From: Microbulbifer sp. Q7
GTDB lineage: Bacteria > Pseudomonadota > Gammaproteobacteria > Pseudomonadales > Cellvibrionaceae
Direction: 5' to 3'
Length of the DNA: 64,000 nt
NCBI RefSeq assembly: GCF_001639145.1
Contig: NZ_LROY01000002.1
Coordinates: forward strand, 2,140,501 to 2,204,500
The stretch's first letter is position 1. Every line of letters starts with the position of its first letter. The notes under the pieces were generated by a model. It was given only the letters and a program-made list of their open reading frames with translations, had not been told where the DNA came from and made no database searches. Below are positions 18,562-27,900 of the stretch, piece after piece. Position numbers and translations under genes: made by a program.

Positions 18562-19023
18562 ATGTTGCAGCAGATTCGCAAACTGTTCGACCAGATCGGC
18601 CGCGGAGAGAGTGTGGAGGTGCGCACCGAAAAAGACGTGCGCATGATCAGCGCTGCACTGATGGCGGAAATCGCTACCGCAGACCAGAAGGTGGATGAGC
18701 GCGAGCACGCGGCACTGGTGCGCCTGTTGCGGGAACATTACCAGCTCGAAGAGGAAACCGCCCACAGCATGGTGGAACAGGCCTTGGCAGATCGCAATGA
18801 GGCCACCTCACTCTACGAGTTCACGCAGACGGTGAATGACAACTTCAGTGAGCGGGACAAATATTTGCTGATCAAGCAGATGTGGGAAGTGGCGTTTGCA
18901 GATGGGGAGATAGACGCCTTTGAGGAGCACCTGATCCGGCGTGTAGCGGAGCTGATCTACCTGCCCCATGGCCTGTTTACCCGCGCCCGCGCCGAGGCTC
19001 GCGACCGGGATATTGAATCCTGA
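18562..19023 (+). CDS. TerB-family (tellurite resistance B-like) protein
   Basis: 153 residues, almost entirely alpha-helical. Two copies of the TerB acidic pattern are visible, AEIATADQKVDEREHAALVRLL and VAFADGEIDAFEEHLIRRVAELI, the usual metal-binding DG-x-hydrophobic signature. No signal peptide or membrane segment is present. Members are cytoplasmic proteins of unclear role, some linked to stress or membrane monitoring. It starts 23 bp after transaldolase with AAGGAAA upstream and is probably co-transcribed. Confidence 0.8.
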   Translation: MLQQIRKLFDQIGRGESVEVRTEKDVRMISAALMAEIATADQKVDEREHAALVRLLREHYQLEEETAHSMVEQALADRNEATSLYEFTQTVNDNFSERDKYLLIKQMWEVAFADGEIDAFEEHLIRRVAELIYLPHGLFTRARAEARDRDIES

Positions 19024-19059
19024 GCAGGCGCCTGCTCGCAGCTTACAGAGTGCGCGCGG

Positions 19060-19575
19060 CTAGTGGTTTGCGGCCGCCTTCGCGGTCTGCTCACTCTCCA
19101 GCGCATGCACCAGGTCGCGGAACGTGGCTTCGTTCTGCTCGTTCATGCTCATCAATACACGGTGCGCTTCCAGCACCATTTCCCGCGCGCTTTGCTCGTC
19201 CGGTGTATTGCACTTGAGGGGGGCTGGCTCCGCCTGATAGGCGTCGTTATCGGCATCGGACGAGATATCCATCAGCGCGTCAAATCCCATCGAGTCCAGC
19301 AGGTGCAGTAGCCCGCGGTCTTCGCACAGCACCAGCGGCCGGCCGCCCTTGCGCTCGGCACTGCGGAATGCAATTTTCGCCATGAGCCCCAGTGTGGTGC
19401 TATCGACCCCCTGGGTTTCGTGCATATCAAACACCACACCGCGGAATTCGCTGTGGGAAAACATCTTGTCGATAAAACTATCGAAAGACGTACACAAATT
19501 GAGGCGTACATCGCCAACCAGCTTCACCACGTAGATGCCCTGGTGGTCGCCAACCATGATCTGCCCGGACTGCAT
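19060..19575 (-). CDS. STAS-domain protein, anti-sigma-factor antagonist type
   Basis: 171 residues from an ATG with GAGG at 7 nt. An upstream reading frame of 85 more codons is not protein-like. The STAS domain (about 1-100) holds GVVFDMHETQGVDSTTLGLMAKIA; the serine in VDSTTLG is where such proteins are phosphorylated by a partner kinase. A C-terminal extension (about 110-171) is acidic and helical. The next gene upstream encodes a receiver-PP2C phosphatase, the enzyme class that dephosphorylates STAS antagonists, so the two probably form a partner-switching module. The kinase is not in the window. Confidence 0.8.
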   Translation of the reverse strand: MQSGQIMVGDHQGIYVVKLVGDVRLNLCTSFDSFIDKMFSHSEFRGVVFDMHETQGVDSTTLGLMAKIAFRSAERKGGRPLVLCEDRGLLHLLDSMGFDALMDISSDADNDAYQAEPAPLKCNTPDEQSAREMVLEAHRVLMSMNEQNEATFRDLVHALESEQTAKAAANH

Positions 19576-19863
19576 AGTAACCTCACGCGCTCCCTGCTCT
19601 TGTCCCGAGCCAGGGGCGAGATGGATGATTTGCGGCTTGTGACCGCGGCACAGTTCCTTGTGCAAGCCTAGCTCAATCTGCACCTTTGCGAGGATTCGCA
19701 CGATAGAGCCAGAAGTGGGGCGGAGCTTACTCCTGCCCACCGGTACTGACAAGACCAGTGTGAACGGGTTAACAGGTGTGACCAGAAAGTCCGGTAGTTT
19801 ATATTTCCGGGCTCTCCATACGCCCCACAAAACCCTGTTCGCGGGGCCAGTTTCCGATACTTT

Positions 19864-19907
19864 TTATGAATGACTCATGAATGTCTCATGAATGCCTCAC
19901 CAATGTC
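19864..19907. repeat. Four tandem 11-bp repeats, TCATGAATGNC type
   Basis: The four units are TTATGAATGAC, TCATGAATGTC, TCATGAATGCC and TCACCAATGTC. They lie in the 443-bp space between the phosphatase gene and the STAS gene, about 290 bp before the STAS start. The rest of this space holds no gene that I can support. Confidence 0.75.
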
Positions 19908-20018
19908 CGGTGCATGCCTAGCGTAAAACTGGCATACGCCGGCAAAGCGTCATGTATTCGGTATCGGGAGCAACATCGCTGGCCGGGGGTAGTAACAAAC
20001 CCAGCAAGAAATGGACCA

Positions 20019-21245
20019 CTAGCGCTCGTCTTGGCGCAGGGTGAGGATGGTAATGTCGTCGGGAAAAGATTCGGCGGTATCCACCTTGAGCGCCGCGCAC
20101 AGGCTGTCCAGGTCACCCCGGCTGCGATCAATGAGCTGCAACAAGTCATCTTCCCTCTGCAGCAGATCGCCCGTCAACAGCTCCAGCACCCCATCCGAGC
20201 AGGCCACCAGGCGCCAGCTTGCGGGCAGGCTGCAATGGCGCACTTCCCAGCCACCGTGCTCAAACAGACCCAGCGGGCGCCCTTTTCCAGCCAGCCAACG
20301 AGCCCCATCACTGGTCACCAGTGCCGGCATGGGCACCTGCCCCGCCACCGCGTAGTGCAGTTGCCGGGCGCGGCTATCCACCACGCCCACAAACATACTG
20401 GCATGCTTGTCGAGCCGGGTGGCCAGCAGCTCGCTATTGATCATTTCCAGGATTTCGGTGAGGTCACTGTCGAGGGTGTTCAGCTGGCTGAACAACGGCC
20501 GCTCTCTCAACAGGTGCATGATGCTGTGCTTGATGAGCGCGGTCACCAGCGCCGAAGACACCCCGTGCCCGGACACGTCTACCAGGTAAAACGCCACAAA
20601 GCGCTCACCAAACAGTCCGTAGTCGATAAAATCGCCGCTCAGGTACAGGGAGGGCTGCAAGCGGTAGGCGGCCTGGATTCCGGCCGGGTATTCATAGGGA
20701 GTACGCGGCAGCAGGTGCTGCTGGAGCTGTCGTCCGGCCTGGTGATCCCGCTGCAGCAGCTCGATGTGCTCCTTGAGTTCGCGGTTGCGCGACTCCAGCT
20801 GCTCCCGGTACTGGCGGTTTTGCGCGGCCAGTTCCCGGGCCTCCACAATCCGGGTCAGCGCGTGGTCGATCACGCTCTCATCGGCAATCGGCTTCAGCAA
20901 GTAGTCGCTGGCCCCCAGGCGCAGTGCCTGTACCACATCGTCCACCTCACTGTCGGATGCCAGCACCACCACCGGGGTATCGGGCGACAGGTGCTTTACC
21001 TTGCGCAGCACTTCCAGCCCGCCCATATCCGGCAGGTGCAGGTCGGTAATCACCAGTTGATAGGTGTCGGGCGTGAACTGGCCGATAGCTTGTACGCCGC
21101 TGTCCAGCACGGCGACCTGATAACCGAGCCGCGCAAGCGCGCCCTGCACCAGGCCACAAGAAGGGGAATCTGAATCGATCAGCAACAGCGCGTGACGCGC
21201 GCGCTCACCGACCTGGACTGCTGACTCCGCAGGTGCGCTCAACAT
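20019..21245 (-). CDS. Response regulator with PP2C (RsbU/SpoIIE-type) phosphatase output
   Basis: 408 residues in three parts. A receiver domain (about 18-135) has acidic residues in LLIDSDSP, phospho-acceptor Asp in VITDLHLPDMGG, and Lys in YLLKPI. A coiled-coil linker (about 140-175) follows. The PP2C domain (about 180-405) has metal-binding SGDFIDY, FYLVDVSGHGVSSAL and ACSDGVLEL with SFPDDITIL near the end. It likely dephosphorylates the neighbouring STAS protein on a two-component signal, as HsbR-like proteins do in Pseudomonas. No histidine kinase is adjacent. Confidence 0.87.
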   Translation of the reverse strand: MLSAPAESAVQVGERARHALLLIDSDSPSCGLVQGALARLGYQVAVLDSGVQAIGQFTPDTYQLVITDLHLPDMGGLEVLRKVKHLSPDTPVVVLASDSEVDDVVQALRLGASDYLLKPIADESVIDHALTRIVEARELAAQNRQYREQLESRNRELKEHIELLQRDHQAGRQLQQHLLPRTPYEYPAGIQAAYRLQPSLYLSGDFIDYGLFGERFVAFYLVDVSGHGVSSALVTALIKHSIMHLLRERPLFSQLNTLDSDLTEILEMINSELLATRLDKHASMFVGVVDSRARQLHYAVAGQVPMPALVTSDGARWLAGKGRPLGLFEHGGWEVRHCSLPASWRLVACSDGVLELLTGDLLQREDDLLQLIDRSRGDLDSLCAALKVDTAESFPDDITILTLRQDER

Positions 21246-21311
21246 GGCGCCCTGCGCATAGCTACAGGCCGACGCACGGTATCAACCGGCGCCGACCTGA
21301 CACGACGGGTA

Positions 21312-22265
21312 TCAGAAGTCGTATTCATCCAGGTCGCCGCCAAAATCATCTTCCTGCTCACCATCGTTGATCAGGAACTCGCGCCGCTGCAAATAGGCAT
21401 CACGCATTAGCACATAACGGTCGCCCTGAAGGAGCGATTCGGTTTGCAGAAGGCTCGCGCGAAGTTGAATCAGATCGATGCCCTTGAGGGTATTTTCGAC
21501 GGCGTTGTCTTCCAGATAGGTCAGCGGGTTGGTATACCAGTCGACCACAATCGCGGGCGCATCACGCACCGTGGAAGGGCCCATAAACGGCACCACCAGA
21601 TAAGGGCCGGACTCCATCCCCCAAACGGCCAGGGTCTGGCCAAAGTCCTCGCCATCACTGCGCTCCAGCCCCATGTGCTGGGCCACATCAAACAACCCTA
21701 CAACACCGACAGTGCTGTTTATCAGGAATCGTCCGGTGTCATTGCTCGCCTGCCCCCACTTCCATTGCAGGATGTTGTTCAGGACATTGTTGACTTCGTG
21801 CATGTTGGCGAAAAAGTTGGAGATGCCCGTCTGCATGAAAACCGGCGTTATCTGACGATAACTGACCGCGGCAGGCTTCAGGAACCACCGATCCGCGGTG
21901 TCATTGAAGCGGAACATGGCGCGATTAAACCCCTCCCAGGGATCGCGATCTTCCGGCTCCTCCGCACTGGAGAATTCGTCTGCCGGATCAAAGCCATATT
22001 CACTTTCAAGCTCGGAACCAAAGTCATCCGCGCCGCCGGCATCCGCATCCGTCGCGACGTCGCCCTCGCTACCGGCGCCAAAATCATCAACCTCGCCGGG
22101 ATCAGCGTCACCGGCCGGCTCGGAAGCAGGCTGTGGCGAAGGAACGGCGGCTGGAGCTTCGTCAGGAATTTCAGCAAAGGGGTCTGACGCATCCTGCGCC
22201 GTTGCCAGAGGCGCTGACAGCAAGGCGGCCAGCGTCAAGGCAGTTAAAGGTGTGCGCTCAAGCAA
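21312..22265 (-). CDS. mlaA: MlaA/VacJ-family protein with long acidic N-terminal linker
   Basis: MlaA removes misplaced phospholipids from the outer leaflet of the outer membrane and passes them to MlaC. The core begins at DPWEGFNRAMFRFND and includes NVLNNILQWKWGQASNDTGRFLINST and GPSTVRDAPAIVVDWYTNPL. I favour the TTG start 7 nt after AGGAG, giving signal peptide MLERTPLTALTLAALLSAPL; another TTG lies 36 bp upstream. Oddly, no lipobox cysteine follows the signal peptide, and about 80 Asp/Glu/Pro/Ala-rich residues separate it from the core. No other mla genes are nearby. Confidence 0.87.
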   Translation of the reverse strand: MLERTPLTALTLAALLSAPLATAQDASDPFAEIPDEAPAAVPSPQPASEPAGDADPGEVDDFGAGSEGDVATDADAGGADDFGSELESEYGFDPADEFSSAEEPEDRDPWEGFNRAMFRFNDTADRWFLKPAAVSYRQITPVFMQTGISNFFANMHEVNNVLNNILQWKWGQASNDTGRFLINSTVGVVGLFDVAQHMGLERSDGEDFGQTLAVWGMESGPYLVVPFMGPSTVRDAPAIVVDWYTNPLTYLEDNAVENTLKGIDLIQLRASLLQTESLLQGDRYVLMRDAYLQRREFLINDGEQEDDFGGDLDEYDF

Positions 22266-22393
22266 TTCCCTGCTCCTCGCAAAATATTTTCGATTGTTCA
22301 AACCAGGATCTGTTTTTCCGTTTTCGCGATATTACCACTGGCCGCTTAGGCAGCATAGCAGCTGGCAGTTTTCGCCATGTTCACTGGCAGCTT

Positions 22394-23224
22394 TTATACA
22401 GGCCGGAAGCCCGCAAGAATATCCAGGGCGTGGAGCTTGCGCAGGAGTTCTTTGCCGAAATCCACTACCTGCGCCGGCTGCGGATGCTGGATATCCGCAG
22501 CGAGCGCCTCCAGCAGTGCGCGGCCGGTGCGCAACTCTGGCTCTGCCGCCTCGTCGCCCGTGGCATTATGCGACTGAATCAGCGACAACAAATGTGATGT
22601 CACCGCATTGGCCTCCAGGAAGCCGACATCATCGGCGCGATTGCGATACACCACAAGAAATGTAGGGGTTTGCGGTGGCTCGGCCGGCTGGAATGCGGGG
22701 CCTATATGATGCACCGGGAATTCATAACTCAGATTCCAGGCCAGTGGCGAGGCGATTGGCGCCCAATCCAACAGTTGGGCGTCGGTGTAGTCAAGCTCGA
22801 GCCCCGCAGGAAATACCCCCTCACTCACATCGAGCGCCAGCTCTACCCACTCGTAATGGGCCAGCTCCCGCAGAAAAGCCGGGTCCCCGCTGCTGTCTTC
22901 ACTGGCTGCGCGCTCCGCCTGCAAATACTGCAGAAACTCTTCGCTGATCTGTAAAAAGTACGGGCTGTGGGCGTGATGTGTACGCACGAAGTCGCGCACC
23001 ATGGCATGCCAGTGATCGTCGTCGAGAATGCTGCGCAATACCGGAAACCCACCGGCGATAAACGACTCGATGTTGTTGTAGATCAGATCCCGGTAGATAC
23101 CCATGCGGCGGTCTTCAATGCCTGCCGGCGCTTCCACTTTATCGGGTGCACGCAAGTGCGCGGCGAAGTCCCCCTGAATCTTCCGGAAGCCCGCTGTTTT
23201 TTTCTCGCGCTGATCAACGGCCAT
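22394..23224 (-). CDS. bufC: DUF2063 protein, bufferin modification partner (HvfC/BufC)
   Basis: 276 residues from the ATG giving [20 protein letters not shown], overlapping the bufB end by 11 bp. The N-terminal DUF2063 domain has FAAHLRAP and [26 protein letters not shown], and the C-terminal half resembles the recognition and modification module of this family. In HvfABC/bufferin systems this protein presents the precursor peptide to the DUF692 enzyme. It is third in the bufABC operon. Confidence 0.88.
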   Translation of the reverse strand: MAVDQREKKTAGFRKIQGDFAAHLRAPDKVEAPAGIEDRRMGIYRDLIYNNIESFIAGGFPVLRSILDDDHWHAMVRDFVRTHHAHSPYFLQISEEFLQYLQAERAASEDSSGDPAFLRELAHYEWVELALDVSEGVFPAGLELDYTDAQLLDWAPIASPLAWNLSYEFPVHHIGPAFQPAEPPQTPTFLVVYRNRADDVGFLEANAVTSHLLSLIQSHNATGDEAAEPELRTGRALLEALAADIQHPQPAQVVDFGKELLRKLHALDILAGFRPV

Positions 23225-24086
23225 ACACAGCCTCCACCGGCCGGGCCGACGCATCCTGCCCGCTGCGCACAGCCGCCTGGCAGGCGCGAATACGCTGCAA
23301 CTCCTCACACAATTCCGGTAACGGGGGGATATTGAAGTCCCTTTCCAGCAGTGTGGGGATGGGCCCGTAGATTTCATAGGTACGCTGCAGCAATTGCCAT
23401 ACCGGGTCGATTACCGGCGCGCCATGGGTGTCCACCTTGAGATCCTCGGCCTCATCGAAATGCCCGGCAACATGGGCATAACGGATACGCTCTGCGGGCA
23501 ACCCTGCGAGAAACGCTTCTGCATCGTAGGCATGATTAATGGCGTTTACATAAATGTTGTTCACGTCCAGCAGCAAGTCACAATCGGCCTCCTGCAGCAC
23601 CGCATTCAAAAACTCCAGCTCCGACATTTCCTGCCCGGGCGCCGCGTAATAGGACACATTCTCCATGGCGATGCGCTGTTCCAAGATATCCTGCACCCGC
23701 CGAATTCGACCGGCAACATAGTGCACGGCTTCCTCGGTAAAGGGGATGGGTAACAGGTCGTACAGGTGGCCCTGCTCAGAGCAGTAACTCAGGTGTTCGC
23801 TGTAGCAACGAATGTTGTGGTCGCGCATGAACTGTTTGATGGCCCGCACCAGCGCTTCATCCAGCGGGTCCGGCGCACCGATCGACAGGGACAGGCCGTG
23901 AATGACAAAGGGAAAACGCTCGGTAAACTCACGAAACCAGCGGCCGTATCTTCCGCCCACGCCGATCCAGTTTTCCGGCGCGACTTCGAGAAAATCCACC
24001 TGCTCCGGGGAAACGGTTTCCCCCATCATGGAACGCCTGAGACCGAGGCCGGCGCCCTGAACGGGGTAATGATGTGATTGGCGCAT
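23214..24086 (-). CDS. bufB: DUF692 multinuclear iron enzyme, bufferin maturation (HvfB/BufB)
   Basis: A 290-residue TIM-barrel protein of the MbnB/DUF692 family. Candidate metal ligands are in [49 protein letters not shown] and VDTHGAPV. The family uses di- or tri-iron centres to oxidise cysteines of peptide substrates; with a DUF2063 partner and an EGKCG precursor the expected product is a thiooxazole-type copper ligand. I chose the ATG preceded by GGGGTG, which gives [20 protein letters not shown], the normal family start. It lies 180 bp after bufA. Confidence 0.92.
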   Translation of the reverse strand: MRQSHHYPVQGAGLGLRRSMMGETVSPEQVDFLEVAPENWIGVGGRYGRWFREFTERFPFVIHGLSLSIGAPDPLDEALVRAIKQFMRDHNIRCYSEHLSYCSEQGHLYDLLPIPFTEEAVHYVAGRIRRVQDILEQRIAMENVSYYAAPGQEMSELEFLNAVLQEADCDLLLDVNNIYVNAINHAYDAEAFLAGLPAERIRYAHVAGHFDEAEDLKVDTHGAPVIDPVWQLLQRTYEIYGPIPTLLERDFNIPPLPELCEELQRIRACQAAVRSGQDASARPVEAVYGR

Positions 24087-24266
24087 TGGATACACCCCGC
24101 GTTCGCAGTGCAGGCCCTTTTTCAGGGCACACTGCACTTGAATTAGCACTTTTACGTTTACAAACAACCCGGCACTAGGCCGGGCTGTTGAAGGTACCTA
24201 TTGAAGGCTCTTGAGAAAGATTCCGAAGAAACGCTCCGAAGAAAGGTTCCTGGAAATAAGCTGCGA

Positions 24267-24590
24267 TCAGCCGCCGCACTTACCCTCGCCACATTTACCT
24301 TCTTTCTTTTTACCTTCGCCGCATTTACCTTCGCCGCACTTGCCTTCTTTCTTTTTACCTTCGCCGCACTTGCCTTCGCCGCACTTACCTTCTTTCTTTT
24401 TGTCTTCGCCGCACTTGCCTTCGCCACACTTGCCTTCTTTCTGCTTGTGGTCATCCAGCATTTTGAGGTTATAGCCAGCCGTCAGTTCTGTCGCAGTAAA
24501 CGGATTCGCAGAGGCAGCGGTGCTCATGGCTGCAGACGCGATAAAAGCAGCACTCACAGCGGCCGCCATCGGCAGGTTTTTCTTGTTCAT
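24267..24590 (-). CDS. bufA: Bufferin precursor peptide with eight EGKCG motifs (HvfA/BufA2-like)
   Basis: 107 residues: signal peptide MNKKNLPMAAAVSAAFIASA with an ASA site, a short NPFTATELTAGYNL segment typical of the family, then a repeat region from residue 52 to the end. That region contains EGKCG eight times in four pairs, separated by EDKKK or EGKKK spacers. Family precursors are exported to the periplasm after cysteine modification and bind copper. A strong ribosome binding site (GGAGAACA) precedes the ATG. bufB and bufC follow on the same strand. Confidence 0.92.
   Translation of the reverse strand: MNKKNLPMAAAVSAAFIASAAMSTAASANPFTATELTAGYNLKMLDDHKQKEGKCGEGKCGEDKKKEGKCGEGKCGEGKKKEGKCGEGKCGEGKKKEGKCGEGKCGG
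24270..24437 (-). repeat. 45-bp tandem repeats within bufA
   Basis: Each 15-codon unit encodes EGKCG-EGKCG-E(G/D)KKK. Three full units and a final partial unit are present. The units are nearly identical in DNA, so the repeat number could change by slippage or recombination without a frameshift. Confidence 0.9.
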
Positions 24591-24696
24591 GATTGTTCTC
24601 CTGTTGGAAGTTCCAAATGTATGCGTACTAAGAGGCTGCTCATTTCAGGCCGCGATGGTGTCGGTACCCCACGGACGTGAAAATCACCGCTCCCGG

Positions 24697-24728
24697 ATTA
24701 TAGTGCCCCGAGGCTAAATTGCCCTCAA
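24697..24728 (-). promoter_or_regulatory. Possible bufA promoter
   Basis: On the minus strand a perfect -10 TATAAT (24702-24697) lies about 105 bp before the bufA ATG. The best -35 candidate is TTGAGG (24728-24723), 20 bp away, longer than normal for sigma-70. Spacing of 19-20 bp is seen at MerR-family (CueR-like) promoters, but I see no clear CueR dyad. The remainder of 24591-24927 shows no other signal. Confidence 0.4.
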
Positions 24729-24927
24729 AGTCAGACCAGTGGTTCAGCTCGTAAGTTCAAGCGACTTTCAGCGACTTCAACAGAACGTGCGCCAGGTCCG
24801 CAAGGGCGCCTTTATGGGGACTGTTTATTGGTCGTAGGCGCAGGCACATTCTTACATACGCCGGGAAAATAAAAACAGATGCACGGCAGCGCTGTCATCA
24901 GGCCAGGGAGCGGCCAGCCCGGTGGCC

Positions 24928-27900
24928 TCAATAATCCAGCTCGCTCCAGAACTTGCGCAGCCGTTTGATCGACACCGGTATCTGGGTTTTCAAGGTCTGC
25001 GCGAATAGAGAAATCCGGAACTCTTCCAGCATCCAGCGGTATTCCACCAGGCGGGGATCCCCCGCCATCCACTGCGGATCCTGCTTGCTCGCCAGCGCCA
25101 GATAGGGTTCTTCGGCCTGCTGGAACTCTGCCGTCAGACGGCGATCCCGGTTGGGGTCCAGGGCCGCTTTTTCCAGACGCAATTCAATGCCTTTGAGAAA
25201 ACGACCGTACTGCCGCAGCATCTCAAGAGGCGTGTGAAACAGCACCCCGCGGTAGAAAAGCCCCCCCAGCTGACGGTTGATGTCGCCTACGGCCATGGCC
25301 ACGGCGAGATTCTTCTGCTGTTTGATCTGTTTGCGCAGAGGCACCAGCTGCGACAGGGTCTTCACCAGCAAACTGGCTATTTCCTGCGCAACCGCAACCA
25401 GCTTTTCCCGCTGCGCCAGCGACGTCATAAAGTCTTCCTGGCTGCGGGGCCAGGACTCGTCTTGCCAGAAACATTCGCGCACCGCCGCCATCAGGATATC
25501 GTCGGCCACTTCCTCGCGGCGCCCAAGGTCTGCGGCGCTCAGGCCCAGCTCTTTACCTTTCAGCAATTCCTTGCGCAGATACTTCACCGGCTCGGGCAGA
25601 TGCAGGATGGCCAGACGACACACACCTGCGCGGGTCAAGCGCCGCGCTTCCTCGGGGTTATCCAGCAGCTTCAGGTCGACACTGTCTTTGTGTGCGATCA
25701 GCACAGGGTAAGCGCGCACCTTGAGGCCGCCCTGATCGAGCTGGTGCGTTTCCGGCAGTGCACCGAAGTCCCACTCGATAATGCCTGCGCGCTCGAATCC
25801 ATCGCCGGCGCTCGCCAGCTCCTGCTGCACCCGGTCTCGGTAGCGGGCCTGTAGAACATCCAGGTCGCGCCCCTGATCCAGTAACTGCCCTTTTTCGTCG
25901 AGCACCTGAATGTTGAACCGGTAAAAATCCTCCACCGCCAGCTCCGCCTGCTGCCAGGCTTCTTCCGGCAGCGTCTGCGCGGTCTGGCGCTTGAGTTCGT
26001 GGGCCAGCGCCTGCCACAGCGGGGCATTCTCCGGCTGCATGCGCGGCAGCGCCTTGTCCACCGCCGCGGGCACCGGCACAAAGTACTTGCGGTAGTGCTT
26101 CGGCAGGTTTTTCACCAGGGCGATGCACTTGTCCCGCAGGATCCCCGGCACCACCCACTGCAGCCGCGCCGCCGGCACCTGGTGCAGGGCACCCACCGGC
26201 ACCTGGATACTGACACCGTCGTCAACACTGCCGGGCTCAAAGTGGTAGCTCAGAGGATATTCAATGCCACCGCTGATCAGGGAGTTGGGGAACTGGGCCT
26301 CGCCGACATGTTCCGCATCCTGCTGCATCATCAGGTCGCGGGGCAAGAACAGCAGCTGCGGATCTTTTTGTTCCGCCTGCTTGCGCCATTTTTCAAAGCC
26401 CGCCAGATTGACCACATCCGCAGGAATACGCTCGTCGAAAAAGCGGAACACCACTTCGTCGTCCACCACGATGTCGCGGCGGCGGGATTTGGCCTCCAGA
26501 TCTTCCAGCTCTTCCAGCAGCGCCTTGTAGTGCTTGAAGAACTTGCCTTTACCGCGATAACGCTGCTCAACCAGTGCCTCGCGGATAAATACCTCGCGCG
26601 CGACAACCGGGTCCAGCTTGCTGAAATGGATACGCTGTTTATCCACCAGCACCAGGCCATACAGGGTGACCTTTTCAAACGCCATTACCGCACCCGAGCG
26701 CGGGTTGTAGTGAGGCTCGAAGTAATTGCGTTTGACCAGGTGCTCGGCACAGCCCAGCACCCAGTCGGGTTCGATCTTGGCCACCGTATGCGCGAACAGG
26801 CGGCTGGTTTCCAGCAGTTGCGCGGCGACCACCCAGCGCGGCGGTTTCTTGAACTGGCCGGAACCGGGAAAGATGTGAAACCGGCGATTGCGGCAGCCAA
26901 GGAATTCCTTGTTTTCGTCGCGCGCGCCGATATTGTCCAGCAGCCCGGGGAGAACCGCCTTGTGCACACTAGCGTAGGGTGCCGGCTCCTTATTCAGTTT
27001 CAGGTCCAGGTCGCGGATCGCGAGACGCAGCTGGTGGTGGATGTCTCGCCACTCGCGCAGTCGCAGCCAGGACAGGAAGTTTTTCTGGCACCACTTGCGC
27101 AGCTGGTTCTGGCTCAACTCCTGTCGCTGGGCTTCATAGCCGTCCCACAGGTTGACCAGGGTCAGGAAATCCGACTGCTCGTGCTGCCACTGCCGGTGCT
27201 TTTCGTCCGCGGCCTGACGCTTCTCTGCCGGTCGTTCGCGGGGATCCTGCACCGCCAGTGCGCTGACAATAATCAGCAGTTCCCGCAGGCTACCTGCGGG
27301 ACCGGATTCCATCAGCATACGACCGAGGCGCGGATCCAGTGGCAACCGCGACAGTGCGCGTCCCAGTTTGGTGACATGCCCCTTGCCATCAACCGCTTTC
27401 AATTCCTGCAGCAGGTTGTAGCCGTCGTTGATCAGGCGCTGGTCGGGCGGATCGACGAACGGAAATTCGCGAATATCACCAATGCGCAGCTGCAGCATCT
27501 GCAAAATCACCGCGGCCAGATTGGTCCGTAGGATTTCCGCATCGGTAAATTCCGGGCGCTGGATAAAGTCGCTCTCTTCATACAGGCGAACACACACGCC
27601 GGCACTGACGCGGCCGCAGCGGCCGGCACGCTGGTTGGCACTGGCCTGGGAAATGGCCTCCACTGGCAGGCGCTGGATTTTGCTGCGATAACTGTAGCGG
27701 CTGATACGTGCGGTACCGGGGTCAATCACATAGCGAATACCGGGCACGGTAATCGAGGTTTCCGCCACGTTGGTGGCGAGCACAATCCTGCGTCCCTTGT
27801 GCGGCGCAAACACCCGGCTCTGCTCGGCCAGGCTGAGACGCGCATACAGCGGCAGCACTTCCAGGTGCGGCAGCTGGGCGTCCCGCAATGCCTTGGCACA

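Noticed and set aside
19881..21173. Long plus-strand open frame opposite the PP2C phosphatase gene
   Set aside because: The minus-strand frame has receiver and PP2C motifs; the plus-strand product has none.
24270..24437. Regular repeats that could suggest a CRISPR array
   Set aside because: The 45-bp units are contiguous without spacers and encode the EGKCG peptide in frame behind a signal peptide.
24697..24728. CueR-type promoter for bufA
   Set aside because: The -10 is clear and the 20-bp spacing suggestive, but no CueR-like dyad is visible, so only a generic promoter is listed.
25999..27531. Long plus-strand open frame inside hrpA
   Set aside because: It lies wholly within the conserved helicase gene and encodes no recognisable protein.
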